The position numbers were made by a program, and so were the translations under genes. A model generated the notes under the pieces. That model did not search any database and was not told where the DNA came from. It worked only from the letters and a program-made list of their open reading frames with translations. This document shows positions 1-11,515 of a DNA stretch of 64,000 bases, piece by piece; within the stretch, counting starts at the first letter, position 1, and the number at the start of each line of letters is the position of its first letter. This DNA is from Gonatopus flavifemur (Eukaryota; Arthropoda; Insecta; Hymenoptera; Dryinidae): contig JAFFJZ010000004.1 of the NCBI GenBank assembly GCA_018340375.1, positions 25,394,001 to 25,458,000 on the forward strand, written 5' to 3'.

Positions 1-938
1 TTTTAGTTATCAAATTTGTTTACATATGGGTGATAGGTGGATGGGTACTCAAATGGTGGATGGGTGAACCTGCAGCCTACAATGCGAAACACTGTTAGGG
101 AATTCTGTCACACACTCGTAACCCATTGGCAGGATACATTAGCCCTTACGGCTAGACCCATGACGAATAAATATTTAGTATTCTCATATAACTAGTAACC
201 TTTGATTAAATCTGTCTTATTCTCGTGAATTTATAATTCATTCTACAGTAACTTTCGGGTTAGGTTCAACATTTTTAAAAGTCAGTAAATCTCTTGAGAT
301 ACAAACCGTGCGCGCGTTTAATTGTTAAGGCAAAATATTGTGAATAGCATTTATATTCTAGTTGGTCGACATTTTGTTAATCTCATTATCTCATTTTACC
401 TTGTTCAATAAACCTTTGATTAGAATTCAAAATACGATTTTCCTTTATAATTTGTAACCCGCGTTCCACCACTCCTGAACCTTGGATTCGGCGAGTGGGA
501 GGCACATGTGGGTCTAGTTAATTTGTTGATTGGGTTCGATTAGATATCGTTGACGCGTGTTCAGATCTTGAAACGTTACAAAGGATTATCTATGGAAACT
601 CATAGGAATCTTCATAGGATTCCATATGGGTTCTCATTAGGGTTCTTATATTAATTTGGCATGAAAACCTATGAAGGACCCTATGAGGGATCAGATAATT
701 TATCGCATAAATTCTGTTTCAATCTAGGTAATTTATCTATGGGTCATTCCGAGTCAGATCTACAGTGACTACTTGAATATTTTCAAATTCTTTGTTGAAA
801 AATGAGAGATTAAGTCGTAATTTTTCGATTTATACATTAGTGTCAGAGTTTCCGCTTTCTTGACCCGTGGAAGTGATTTCAAATCTTCTCAAAAATTTCT
901 TGAATATTTCAATAAGTTGTTGAGTTTGGTACATTTGG
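1..938. other. Unassigned AT-rich DNA
   Basis: I see no gene here. Between about 580 and 760 the motif CTATGAGG/CTCATAGG recurs loosely in both orientations, which suggests an old inverted-repeat element, but I cannot define its ends. Confidence 0.4.
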
Positions 939-1147
939 ATAGAGATGAGTTGGAAAGATTGCTAACGATATATGAAAACTATGGTCCAATTTCTGGTTAG
1001 TGATATCACGTTTTCCGTCTATTCTTCCATGCTGATTGACTTAGAACAAAAATTCAACCAATCACATAATTTTCTTCAAAAGAAAAAAACGTGGTACGGA
1101 CCATGATTCTAACATTGCGTTAGCAATCTCTCCAATTCATCTCTGAT
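939..1147. repeat. Short terminal-inverted-repeat element (MITE)
   Basis: The left arm, running from GAGATGAGTTGGAAAGATTG through TGGTCC near 985, reappears as its reverse complement at about 1098-1147 (GGACCAT ... CAATCTC). The arms are about 45 bp with some mismatches and enclose about 110 bp with no ORF. It lies just beyond the C-terminal side of the non-LTR endonuclease relic, so it may be inserted in the same retroelement. No clean target duplication is visible. Confidence 0.6.
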
Positions 1148-1164
1148 TTGGATTTGCTCTTTTC

Positions 1165-1832
1165 AAACAACCTAATGTTGAAGAAAACTGGTCAACGGTC
1201 AGACCACCACAAGTCTCAGCCTGTCTCATAAGCAATCAAGTCTAATGTCTCATCATTACGTATAATTTGATCTAGATTAGATGAAGGGTTATCACAGAAA
1301 CGAGTTACCGTATCGCCATTAATTATAAACAAGTGGCTCTTAGAGACAGCTTCCGCGGAATGAGATTTATTGTTACTGGTAGATTCACAGTTCTATTGGG
1401 CATTGTGTGCATTGAAATCTCCAAGAAAGATATCAAATTCATCTTTGTGAGAGAAGTTGAAGATGGTTTGCCAAGCTTCGAGGTTGTTTGTTTGTTTCGG
1501 TGATCTGTAAACAACACAAACCTCAATATTTTGTTTGATAATTAAGACTTTGAAGGTTAGTATTCTAAACTGGATGGTACGTCATGGTTGGAGGTGTTTG
1601 TATCAAATTTTATGGAAATATGTTTCTTCTAATGAATTAGAATATCCCCTCCTGTTCCTCCCGTTCTGTCTTCGAATAAACAATGATAACCCCTTAATTG
1701 TGGAATATTATTATCCATCAACCACGAGTCTGTAATTATGATAATTTCAAACCTATTGGTTATGTGGGAATCATTTCTAAGTTCATTTTCTTTGTCTGAA
1801 ATGGATCTGACATTCCACAACATTAGATTCAT
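1165..1832 (-). pseudogene. Decayed non-LTR retrotransposon endonuclease (APE) domain
   Basis: Read on the minus strand from 1832, the sequence starts with LMLWNVRSISDKENELRN and continues to a WL...GYHCLFEDR...GG..I block, the usual opening of an AP-like endonuclease in non-LTR ORF2. Near 1470-1520 an in-frame stretch reads VVYRSPKQTNN, and near 1400-1420 the endonuclease motif GDFNAHN, followed at once by a TAG stop. Further down, LWWSDR matches the usual W.SDH.P catalytic block. Frameshifts and stops make it non-functional. The reverse transcriptase part is not found nearby, so only the N-terminal part of ORF2 remains. The clade (Jockey, CR1 or related) cannot be fixed from this piece. Confidence 0.75.
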
Positions 1833-1864
1833 GATATTAGGTTGATCTCAAGAGAATTTGTTTT

Positions 1865-2112
1865 CCCCAGTAAAAATGAAACCTATATAAATCATATACG
1901 ACTCATATATGAAAGTGATGCAAATCATATATGATTACATGGAATCCCCTATATAATTTATATACCATATGTCTCCTATATAATCCATATATGAGCCTGT
2001 ATGATAACCATTTCATGTGTGAAGAAAATTTGCCATATATGGACCATATATGAATTATATAGGAGACGTATATGATTCATATAGGTCCATATATGATTCA
2101 TTTTTACTGGGG
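1865..2112. repeat. ATATATGA-rich MITE
   Basis: The terminal inverted repeats are CCCCAGTAAAAATGAA at 1865 and its near reverse complement TTCATTTTTACTGGGG ending at 2112. The interior is a run of CATATATGA/TCATATATG words in both orientations. A related copy lies at about 46695-47073, with the terminal sequence TTTTTACTAGGG. There is no coding capacity. It separates the endonuclease relic from the possible ORF1 relic on its right. Confidence 0.75.
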
Positions 2113-2196
2113 TTTCAAATTGAATGCAAACATAAATCAAAAGTTCAAACGATGTATGAGTATTGGAAGTCAAATAATTTAGAGACTCCACTGAAC

Positions 2197-2420
2197 ATGA
2201 TAAGCCTCTTCTTCTAAATAATCATTCTCTTGAGAATAAGTCTGAGATACTCTTATTCTATTCAGCATATGTTTGAAATTGTCCATAATTTCTTCTCTTG
2301 TTTTGGCGTTGATTCCTTGATTGTATCTCTCAATCAGTTTTCTTCCATATGATACTAGAATTGGATCAATTCTAGGAAGTAGTATAGATGTGTTGCCGTT
2401 GTTATTTCCTTTTGATCATG
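2197..2420 (-). pseudogene. Possible ORF1 remnant of the same non-LTR element
   Basis: A minus-strand open stretch of about 70 codons reads through LLPRIDPILVSYGRKLIERY and then TREEIMDNFKHMLNRI, a polar, helix-prone sequence ending at a TAA. It lies upstream, in the minus-strand sense, of the endonuclease relic and has the same orientation, so an ORF1/gag-like tail is a reasonable guess. There is no recognisable zinc knuckle. It could also be an unrelated gene fragment. Confidence 0.35.
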
Positions 2421-5406
2421 GGTTTGATTCCCCTGATTGGTTTGCTTTTGCTTCCTCGATAGAGGGAGCTTAGTGTTTATACGGAAGGTCAGAAAAGTTT
2501 TCAGTGTCAGGAATCAAAATTTCTCACACCAAAACACTTGTCGGCGCTTGAGGAACAAATTTGGTTCCGTGTCCGTCTGTCTGTCTGTCCGTCTGTTTGC
2601 CAACATTTGTACGAACGCGCATATCTCCGCAATCACAGTTGTAGAACGACGTGATAGCGTCGCATATCTCCGCTTCCTTTTATCAGATTCCAATGAAATT
2701 TCCACCACGTTCTAGTTCTGATCCTATAGTGGTCCCATATAAGTTTTACTCCAATCGGTTGAAAACTGTGGGAAATTTATTTTTTCGATTCGCATTGTTT
2801 GACAACATCCTAGAAGCATGTCTTTCCTTTGTCCGTATCATATGAATGCCAGGGAACCTTGAGCATATTCAATTCACGAAGTGTTTATTGTATGATATGG
2901 ATTTCAGGCGTCTCGGTCATGAGGGAAGAGGAAGGTAAGGCGCTAAGCTAAGAAAAAAAATTTGAGAATTGCGTAAATGTCGCTATCATGTGGGTATCTT
3001 CCATTTCGATTGACCGATTGTTGTGAAATTTTCACCATAGTTTTATGCGGTGTCGATAGTAGTGCCATATTTGACAGGAATTTTGAATCTAATGGAACCA
3101 ATCTAGGAAGCAATGTGCCTATTTATTGGCGGCGTTTGTTTATAAGGTATTAGGTGAGTAGCTCGAACTCATATTTTTTATTTCCGCTAGTTTGGGGTCT
3201 GAAACTGTTGCTGGTGTGACGGTCGATTCACTTGTTGTTACCAGTTCATTTTGTTGAGATATTGGTATGTTAACTAGTAATTTATCAGCGACTCGAGCGG
3301 AACTTTGTGATGGCTACATTGCGGTCCTCGTCGTGTTTGCCAGATTATAAATACGGTCCTAGTCAGGGTTGCCGGAACCGGCTTGTATACAAAATGTGAC
3401 GCCTGAACAGATACGGTCCAAATGTGATAGACCGTTTCGGTTCCTTATCTGGAAACCCAATGGCACAGATTAGGTTACCAAATCCGGCCCATATTAGACT
3501 ATTGAATTCGGCCCTTTTGTCCAAAATTCCATGCGCTACGTGCGTATCAGCTGGTTGTAGTACGCATCTAATGACTTTTCCCATGACAATTTTGACTCAA
3601 CGAACGATTTTTTGAAGACTCATCATCGAACAAATTCTAGGACGATTTTCTTTTTGGAAGTTTTTCATCAAAGGAATTCATTACAAACTTATGAAAAATG
3701 GAATTTTGTTTGCGAACGTAAACATCTTGGAACATATTGTCTTGTAGGTATTTGTTCCCCATAACATCTGATTATCCATGAAAACGTATTAATTTTTTCC
3801 TAATCTCTTCTTGAAACTCATATTTTTTGAGTTGTGGCTATTGAAACGTGGATAACTATGAATGATTGGAATAGTTGAATTTTCACAAGTACGCCTGAAA
3901 TCAAAATACCGATGTCAGGTCCGAGTTGATAGAATCGTAATAGAGTCCACACTAGAAAATCTCATCAGGCCCGGATTTGATGAAAAACGGTATGTCGCAT
4001 CGCGAGAGTCTCACGGCAGTACACATTTGGGCCTAACGTGGAATTCCTTGATACGTCATTTCATATGTGTGCTTCATTAGGACCCTATGTGGATTCGATG
4101 ATAATGTATACCGTGATAGATCCTAATTCGGACCGCATTAGTATTACAGCTAGCCGTAACAGATTTCTGCTCGGGGAAAGAATTGATTATAGCCTTGTTT
4201 GGTATTCTGGTTGAGCTAAACAAATCATCGATCCTTGATGTTAACTCTGGAAAGTTTTCTTTGGTACCCATCACTTCCTGCGAAACTGTTATCGGTGTAG
4301 GTATTTTCCTGTTTGTGATTCTGGTGCAATCTTTAAATGGTTTGAATTGTTTCTCCGCTTCGTAAACGAAAACAGATGATGTGGTTGATATTTGGATAGC
4401 TAAAAATTAACTGTGGTAGCTATTTTTCAGCTGTAGCAACAAAAGTTATTGCTATAGTAGCTAAAATTTAGATTTTGTAGCAATATTTTCAAATACATGA
4501 AACAGTTGCCACAACTAAACCCTAGCTACCATAGTAAATTATTTCTTTCCATCGGAGGTGATATTTTGAGAAGTGAGCTTTTTCCCATTACTTGTTTGTT
4601 TGCCTTGTATTTTGGGCGATCAGAAGAAGTTGGTAGGTGTTAACCTTCACAGTTTATACATTTTGTTCCTCTGTTGAATCTTGCCTTTGGAGCAGAGGCC
4701 CTCAATCAAAACACTCACTTGCTTCCTTCAACGCGAGACAACGATCATTCAAATAAGAAACAGGGCAAGTGTTCGTATCGAGGGGTTTTACTGTATCTCC
4801 ACAGTTGAGACAAGTCGCTTGATTGTTTTTTTGAGTGGCCAAAGTTGAAACAATAGTAACGAATACCCATATTTTAGATATATGGATAGACTTTCCATGG
4901 AGCTAGTGCGTAAATGTGTATCCTTTCTAGTTGACAGATTCGAACATTCTTAAAGCGCGATTAATTTTAACTCCAATGATCCCTTCTTAGCCCAGCCGAG
5001 ACGCCTGGTTGGCTTCTTCGAAATCGTTGAAGTCTATTCCAACGTTTTTAAAACCTCAGTCTATAGTTTTTGCCTCTTTTAATCCCGAGCTGGGATAGTT
5101 GACACTATACGCATAGATGATTTTGTCTTCTTTTTCACTTTGGATTTGTTGACAACAATGTCTACTCGATGAGTTGTCTCACTATATTGATTAGTATATT
5201 TTTTATCAGTTCATTGATCCATAATTTTATTTATTTTCTACTTAAAGTTTATAATATCCTCGGTATCTTTTCTTTTTCTGGAGTAATTCTCTCATTAGGA
5301 TTCTTTGTCGAGTCCAGCGTCCAATCCATCTTCGTGTATTGCCACAATGAAAAAAATATCAGCAGCATTCGCTTTTATGATCAGGTAATAATTGCCTGAT
5401 GATCTA
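2421..5406. other. Gene-free repeat-derived DNA with a TCTG/TCCG microsatellite
   Basis: I see no supported gene. At about 2566-2600 there is an imperfect (TCYG)n run of the GTCCGTCTGTCTGTC type, embedded in a stretch that resembles dispersed insect repeats. At 4378-4535 there is a block rich in GTAGCTA/GGATAGCT words that is partly matched at 24030-24185. Short ORFs here have no family features. Confidence 0.4.
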
Positions 5407-6712
5407 CCTTCTGATCAAAAAGTACCCGGAATTCTCTATTCAAACAAACCGCGCTCGAGATATTGTGGGAATCTTTTGTTTTCCATGTTATTTCATCTGT
5501 TATTTAGCGTTCAAATGTCTGTTTGCGCCTCATTCGTCAGAAGTTAGTGCGTGTTGCCTTGTAAACGAGTCAGTGTTGGTTGTGATCTGCGAATTTCGCA
5601 ATGTCGAATTTGGTTGAGCAAAGAGTTTGTCTAAAATTTTGTGTTTTCAACCAAATTTCATGTGCGGAAGCGTTGATGATGTTAACAGAAACCTACGGGG
5701 ACTCGACGATGTCGAAAACGCAAGCGTACAAGTGGTACAAAGAGTTTGAAGCAGCTCGTATTGTGGTTGATGATTTGCCTCGTTCCGGTCGTCCATCCAC
5801 CAGTATCACTGACGAAAATATTGATAAAATTAAAGAAATCATCCTCGCAAATCGTCGTGTGAGCATTAGGGAGATAGCATCCGATCTTGACGTCTCGTTC
5901 GGATCGGTGCAGAACATTATGCACAATATTTTGGCCATGAGACAAGTTGAAGCACGGCTTGTGCCGAGAGTGTTGAATTTGTTGCAGAAACAGCATCGAA
6001 TTGATGTTGAAAGAAATGCTTTCTTTGGGCCAAAATGTTATCGAAGGCATCATTACCGGTGACGGAACATGGATCTATGAATATGACATCGAAACTAACC
6101 ACCAATCATCGGAATGGCGCTTTTCAGACGAGTCAAAACCTAAAAAACCGCGACAGAGTCGATCTCAAATTAAGGTTTTGTTGACTGTTTTCTTTGATTG
6201 CCATGGTGTGGTCCACTCCGAATTCCTCCCACCAGGTCAGACAGTGAATAAGGAATATTACGTGAGCGTATTGAAGCGTTTGAGGGAAAACATTCGTCAC
6301 AAGAGACCAGAATTGTGGAGAGATAACTCATGGTTTCTTCATCACGATAACGCACTGGCATACACATCTCGTCTTGTGCGCGATTATTTGACTAAAAACA
6401 ATGTTCATACCGTTCCTCAAGCTCCGTATTCACCTGATATGGCTCCTTGTGATCTCCTATTCCCACGACTCAAGTCACCACTTCGCGGAAAGCGTTTTGA
6501 AACGATTGAGGCAATAAAGTACAATTCGCGGAAGGAACTGAAGGCGATTCCGAAATCGGCCTATGCAAAATGTTTTGAAGATTGGAAGAGGCGTTGGAAT
6601 ATGTGTATTGCTCGCAATTGAGATTACTTCGAAGAAAATGAAGTGAATATCGATGAATAATTGAACCGTTTTCATTTCATTGAGAAATTCCGTGTACTTT
6701 TTGATCAGAAGG
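5407..6712 (+). mobile_element. Mariner-like element 1
   Basis: The terminal inverted repeats start CCTTCTGATCAAAAAGTAC at 5407 and end with GTACTTTTTGATCAGAAGG at 6712. They are flanked by TA at 5405-5406 and 6713-6714, the TA duplication typical of Tc1/mariner elements. The length of 1306 bp is normal for mariner. It carries one decayed transposase on the plus strand. Its protein resembles that of mariner 2 at 16809-18131 more than those of mariners 3-5, so the two belong to one lineage. Confidence 0.93.
5601..6660 (+). pseudogene. Mariner transposase, frameshifted (element 1)
   Basis: The protein begins MSNLVEQRVCLKFCVF. The N-terminal half contains the paired helix-turn-helix region (RVSIREIASDLDVSFGSVQN) used to bind the element ends. 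A one-base shift near 6012 moves the frame. The catalytic half follows: ITGDGTWIYEYD (the glutamate of the usual GDE is Gly), LHHDNA, and SPDMAPCDLL, a DD34D-type arrangement. One residue is missing after CDLL compared with the usual CDFFLFP. A TGA at 6619-6621 interrupts the tail; the original C-terminus DYFEENEVNIDE continues in frame to a TAA at 6660. It is inactive, with at least one frameshift, one nonsense codon and a small deletion. Confidence 0.92.
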
Positions 6713-8261
6713 TATATCCAAGTTGTACGGCAGTTTCTGCTTGACTGATGATGTTTGATGTTGACAACTGATTGATGTTTATATCAAGATATTTTTCATT
6801 GTAATAGGTGCATTTATTCGGGGAATATTACCCGCGTGGAACTTGGAAGATTTTGTTGATAGATTTGAAAATAAGGAGTCATGAAGCAACAAATAAGCAG
6901 TATCACCTGTACAATAACAAAGATAATAAAAAGCTTTCAATATCGTCATTATTTTTGATAAAATGCGCATACGTGTGATACATAGCAACTGCCTAACAAA
7001 GTCATCAATTACCATCTGTCAGACTTGTCAAGCAAATGTTCAAGACACTCACTACTGGACATAAGCAGTGATAGCCAGATAACCCAGGAAATCTTGCTGT
7101 ATTTTTTTTTCAGTGCATGACGAAAACGTGATTATATTTCTCAAATTCTTGGAAGATTCTTATTATACAATTTTATTCTATTTCTTCTATATTCTTTTTA
7201 TAATGATCTTAGGGTTAATTGAAATTTCCTCCATATGAGTGGTGGCGTGACAAGATTAGATTTAAATTCCAACCATGAACCCTAGTAACACACAATCTTC
7301 GTCAAACGTTCTGAGAATGTTTGCAGGACGTTTAAATATTCTAGGAACGTTCGGAGAATATTTTACGCACATTGGTGTTACTTGGGAAGGTATTGGATTA
7401 TGTTTTTCGTGGGATGTCCTCCGTATTATAAAATAAGTCACTCATTTGATTATGTGAGTGAATTGACGTTCGAAATGCTTCTTTTTTATATTGATGTTTT
7501 TCTCACACTTTCAAGAACTTCGATGAATAGTATTGAATATATTGTTATAAACTTCCAGGCACGCCGTCACTGTCGGAAGTCCATCCATAATATTCATGTG
7601 ATTTGAGGATATCAATGGGCTATTTTGACGTTATATACTTTAGAATAAGAAATCTACACTCATTGTCGCTGCCATTTTGGATCCGTCATCTTATTTTTTC
7701 CCAAACCCAACGGGATATGGTAGTATCGATACTCAGGACACGATTTATCTCCAGAAATGGGATTGTGGATACTTTTGTCCTCGTCAAAAAATGGAATTTC
7801 CGTTGAGATATCATGGGAAAATCCCCTTTCTTCTAATAAAACCATGACACATTGTTTTCCATTGAATCACAGACTCTTGATGGAGTCTGCATAGATGAAG
7901 ACACCCAAAAGAGGAGGCTTCAAACTATTGAATATGGCCCTTGTGAATTTCTTTGCACGATGTCTGAATCAAAAGCCAAAGCGTTGAAAGTTGCATGTAA
8001 TTCGAGGAGATTGGGTACGAAAAGGATTAATCAATCATATCTTCAATTCTATGAGAATTGCTCGATAAATGAGGTGTACGATAATTTGGCTGTGAACGCT
8101 GGATGGCATAAACTTGATAATAAATTGTTCTGAACGATTTTAAGCGTCACCGTGCGAGAGGCTATAGTGATATATCGGTGCATCCGACAACAATCCACTG
8201 ATTTTCGGTAGTGTGGAATGGGTGTTTCCAATACCGTCTCAAATGGTAACCTTTAGATGAG
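6713..8261. other. Gene-free stretch with one unassigned ORF
   Basis: I see nothing recognisable except a 93-codon plus-strand ORF at 7852-8133. It begins MFSIESQTLDGVCIDEDTQK and has a fairly hydrophilic, non-repetitive composition. I do not recognise it, and it has no obvious splice sites or promoter. A fragment of an unknown transposon protein is as likely as a host exon. The pattern TTTTTTTTCAGTGCATG at about 7104-7120 looks like one end of a MITE of the CACGGA family described below. Confidence 0.3.
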
Positions 8262-8640
8262 GTGAGTATGCTGGGGTTCTTGAGGTCACTGACAACGAAT
8301 CCAGCATCAGATTTTCATAATTCGAGATGGCGGATTCAATATGGCATACTGAAATTCATAAAATGCTTCTCAATCATGAGAAGGATGGGGGTCATATTAA
8401 CGAAAAACCAAATCAACGAAAAGTTGGTTGAAAAGAGAGATACGTCACACTCTCTCTTTTCGAACACTGATTTCGTTGATTTGTCTTTTCGTTGATTTGG
8501 CCCCCATCCCATGGGAAGATGTGTATACGAGGGGATTTTTGGGGTCGCTAATAACGTATTTGGAGTTGGATTTCAAAAATTCAAGATGGCGGATCCAATG
8601 TGGCATACCGAAATTCATGATATGACTCAAAATCATGCAA
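8262..8640 (+). repeat. Repeat block with the GATGGCGGAT motif (plus orientation)
   Basis: Two units of a roughly 100-120 bp repeat are present. Each runs from a TTCTTGAGGTCACTGACAA-type start through AATTCGAGATGGCGGATTC to a TGGCATACTGAAATTCAT-type end, at about 8275-8360 and 8535-8625. Between them, two copies of CGTTGATTTG and a CTCTCTCTTTTCG/CGAAAAGAGAG-like inverted pair occur. The same unit is found in the opposite orientation at 10547-11137, on the other side of the piggyBac relic. Confidence 0.65.
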
Positions 8641-8928
8641 TAATGTTTATACAGAGTTTTACGGGAGAAAATTAGTTATTCCCGTCCGTTAGCCGTTTCA
8701 TATGAACGTTTCCCAACTCAAACCACGTGGAGGTGGACGGCAAGAGTGTCTTCTTATTTTATTTTTTTTTGTATTTTTTGAATCTCAAATTTTTTTGTAT
8801 TGTTTTTATTTTTTAATTTTTCCAAATTTTTCAATTACATTTATATAATCTTTTTTATGTTTCCCCTTTTTCACTCATGACTTCATACATGACTGAACAA
8901 GCTTATTCTGTTCATCTTCAAGCCTGAA

Positions 8929-10328
8929 TTATCGATAGATGATAGAGCGGCTCGAATTGAGTGTGAAAACTACATAAGTCCACTTTTTACTACGTATACA
9001 TGTCTGCACGTTGTTGCAGTGACTGCCGTGGAGATCTACTCCACCCATGAATCGATTGTAAACATGAAAAGCGTGAGGGAATGGAAGAGATATTCTTGAA
9101 TGATCTTTTGCACTATATCGTTTTGAGGGTAACATTGAAGTCACTCCTGTAGCTGATGAAGCTATGGAGACCTGCTTAGAATCCATCACACTGATATAAT
9201 TGATTCCACTCTTTTGATCATGTTTCGGAACAAATGTGCCTCTGGGAGCTTTTTTATCAATTATGTTTTCAGCCGATACTCTATTGTCTCGAATAGTTCC
9301 TGTGGATTTCAGTCCCAATTTTTTCAGGTGTAACATGAGATCAACGCTAGTCAAATAATTGTCATGATACAAATGATATTTCGATATGTTAGAGAAGGTC
9401 GTATCTTTGAAAAATTCATCCAATAGATGCATGACAACTCCTGTACCTAGGGCGGATTTGTTCACCCGTGATCCCTTTCCCCAGTACAGATCGAGATCAA
9501 ATAAATATCCGTTCGCTGAACAAAGTCCCCAAAGTTTTGAACCGAATCGTATCGGTTTTCCGCGTATGGTTTTGCTTCAACCTGGTTCTGGCATAGGATT
9601 TAGCCATCATTTCGTCCACTGACCAGGCAGATTCAAAAAACTCAAATTTTTTAATATTCTTACGGAACTTGTCCAACAATACCCGAACTCGTCAAGCTTC
9701 ATCATCTTCTTTTCCATCGCTAGTCTTTGAATACTTTATGCTCGATTCGAATTCGAGAAAAGTATCACGTGGCATGGCAGATTGAATAATTTCGTAACAC
9801 AAGAGAGGGTCGAGGGACCAATAATCTTCTTGAGATTCACGTTTATTGAAACTTGATAAAATTAAAATTCCTAAATAAATGTCCGAATCATTCGAACTTC
9901 CAAACAGTATATCCATTCTCTTTGATGGCTTTCACCATATAATTTTTCATTTTGATTGAAAAAAAGTGTTGAAATAGTTGAATATGTGAAAATTCACGTA
10001 TAGATATTTTTTGACTCCCACTGAGAAAACATTCATTCATGAGTTCATTGTTATAGTTTTTCTCACCATCAACCCAAACATAATCATGATCTACCTCCAA
10101 CTTTGTTTGGTTCGCATCATATGACCTAGATAGTTTTTTGTATGAACACTCGGATAGAATTTCATCTACTTCATTGAAATTGTCATCGTAATCGATATCG
10201 GATTCTTCATCTCAGTCTCCAGAATCATTCAAATTTGGTAGGAGTAATATTTGATCATAATCATCATCCGATGTGTCAACCTCATAATCCGCACGATTTG
10301 TTGACTATCTTTTGCGTTTTGGTGCCAT
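8929..10328 (-). pseudogene. piggyBac-type transposase relic
   Basis: On the minus strand an ATG at 10328 opens with MAPKRKR followed immediately by a stop, then an acidic stretch (DYEVDTSDDDYDQILLLPNL) with another stop, typical of the acidic N-terminus of piggyBac proteins. Further pieces in different frames read SIREFSHIQLFQHFFSIKM, LLCYEIIQSAMPRDTFLEFE, SAWSVDEMMAKSYARTRLKQ, YHLYHDNYLTSVDLMLHLKK, TGTIRDNRVS and VYNRFMGGVDLHGSH. The VDE..A, HDNY(L/F)TS and MGGVD.. blocks are the hallmark DDE_Tnp_1_7 motifs in the right order. At least four frame changes and several stops mark it as dead. The cysteine-rich C-terminal domain is not visible; the sequence degrades after about 8930. Confidence 0.9.
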
Positions 10329-10546
10329 GTTTCAAGTGATAATAAGTGCAAGAGGAAAAAAAAGCGGGCTGAAAATCAATTACCCTCGGCAGGTGAGGAA
10401 AAATATTCGAATATCAAAGAAAAACATATAGCTGTATAGGATAAACAATAGTATGTCTGAATTTCGAGTCAAATAACTTAGAAAATATTGGTATTCTGAA
10501 GTGTAATGAGACTAGTAACGCGTGATGAAAATATTAGGAGTGAATA

Positions 10547-11137
10547 TCAGTTATCATTAGGGTAATTAAATTTGACATTATTATCAAGTAATTCGGAGAG
10601 AATAAAGACGAAGTTCATCGCATGAGGAACTGAGTTATCGGGGAACATATGAGGATACAAACTTGCTACGTAGTTTGACTTGGGGAACGTGCATATAGAA
10701 CAATCAACGGACGGGACCAACCAATTTTCTTGCACAAACTTCACGTATAAACATGCATGATTTTTAATGATGTCATAAATTTCGGTATGCCATATTGGAT
10801 CCGCAATCTCGAATTTTGTAAATCTGATGCTGGATTCGTAATCAGCGACCTCGAAAAATCTCAGTATATCGATTTCAATCCATCTTCGAGACTTTTTTTT
10901 CACTTTTTATCCACCATCTTTGGTCCGCCATCTTGAATTTTGGAAATCTGATGCTGAATTTGTAATCAGGAACCTCAAAAACCTCAGCATACCGATTTTC
11001 ATCCACTTTCGAGGCTTTTTTTGACTTTTCGTCCGCCATGTTGGATACAACATTTGGAATTTTGAAAATCTGATGATGGATTCGTAGTCAGCGATCTCAA
11101 AAACCTGCGGGTACTCCTCTTGGAGAATACTGAACAA
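10547..11137 (-). repeat. Tandem GATGGCGGA repeat block (minus orientation)
   Basis: Read on the minus strand there are three or more diverged units of about 120 bp. Each contains TCAGATTTCCAAAATTCAAG followed by ATGGCGGAC and a TGGATGAAAATCGGTATGC-type segment, at about 11110-11030, 10990-10900 and 10870-10780. They stay partly open in one frame and translate as FLITNSASDFQNSRWRT-like repeats, but this is more likely incidental than coding. It is the same family as 8262-8640 in inverted orientation. Confidence 0.65.
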
Positions 11138-11515
11138 ATAAAATTATATGTTATATCGATTTCCTCTAGATTCTCAGAATCGCGAGTTATTTTGGTAAAT
11201 ATATGGTGAATTGAACGAGGTTAGGTCTTCTTCAAGTCTGGGAAGAAATTCTGTTGTAAAGTCGAGGTTTTTTGTGCACTCTTGGTTGATGTTTTGAATA
11301 ATTTTAAGTGCATTTTCAACCCTTAAAAGATCACAAAGTCAAATATCTTCCGAATTTTTGTCGACTTTCCATTTCAAATCAGTCATATCGGTATTCCAGC
11401 GCCATCTGAATGCAATTTTGACCTCAGTGACCGAAAGAGCAGCCTCGAAAATAGTGGTTAAGGTATTTTTGTCATGAGTTTTCAATGATTTATATATCAT
11501 TTGCAACGTTTGAAA

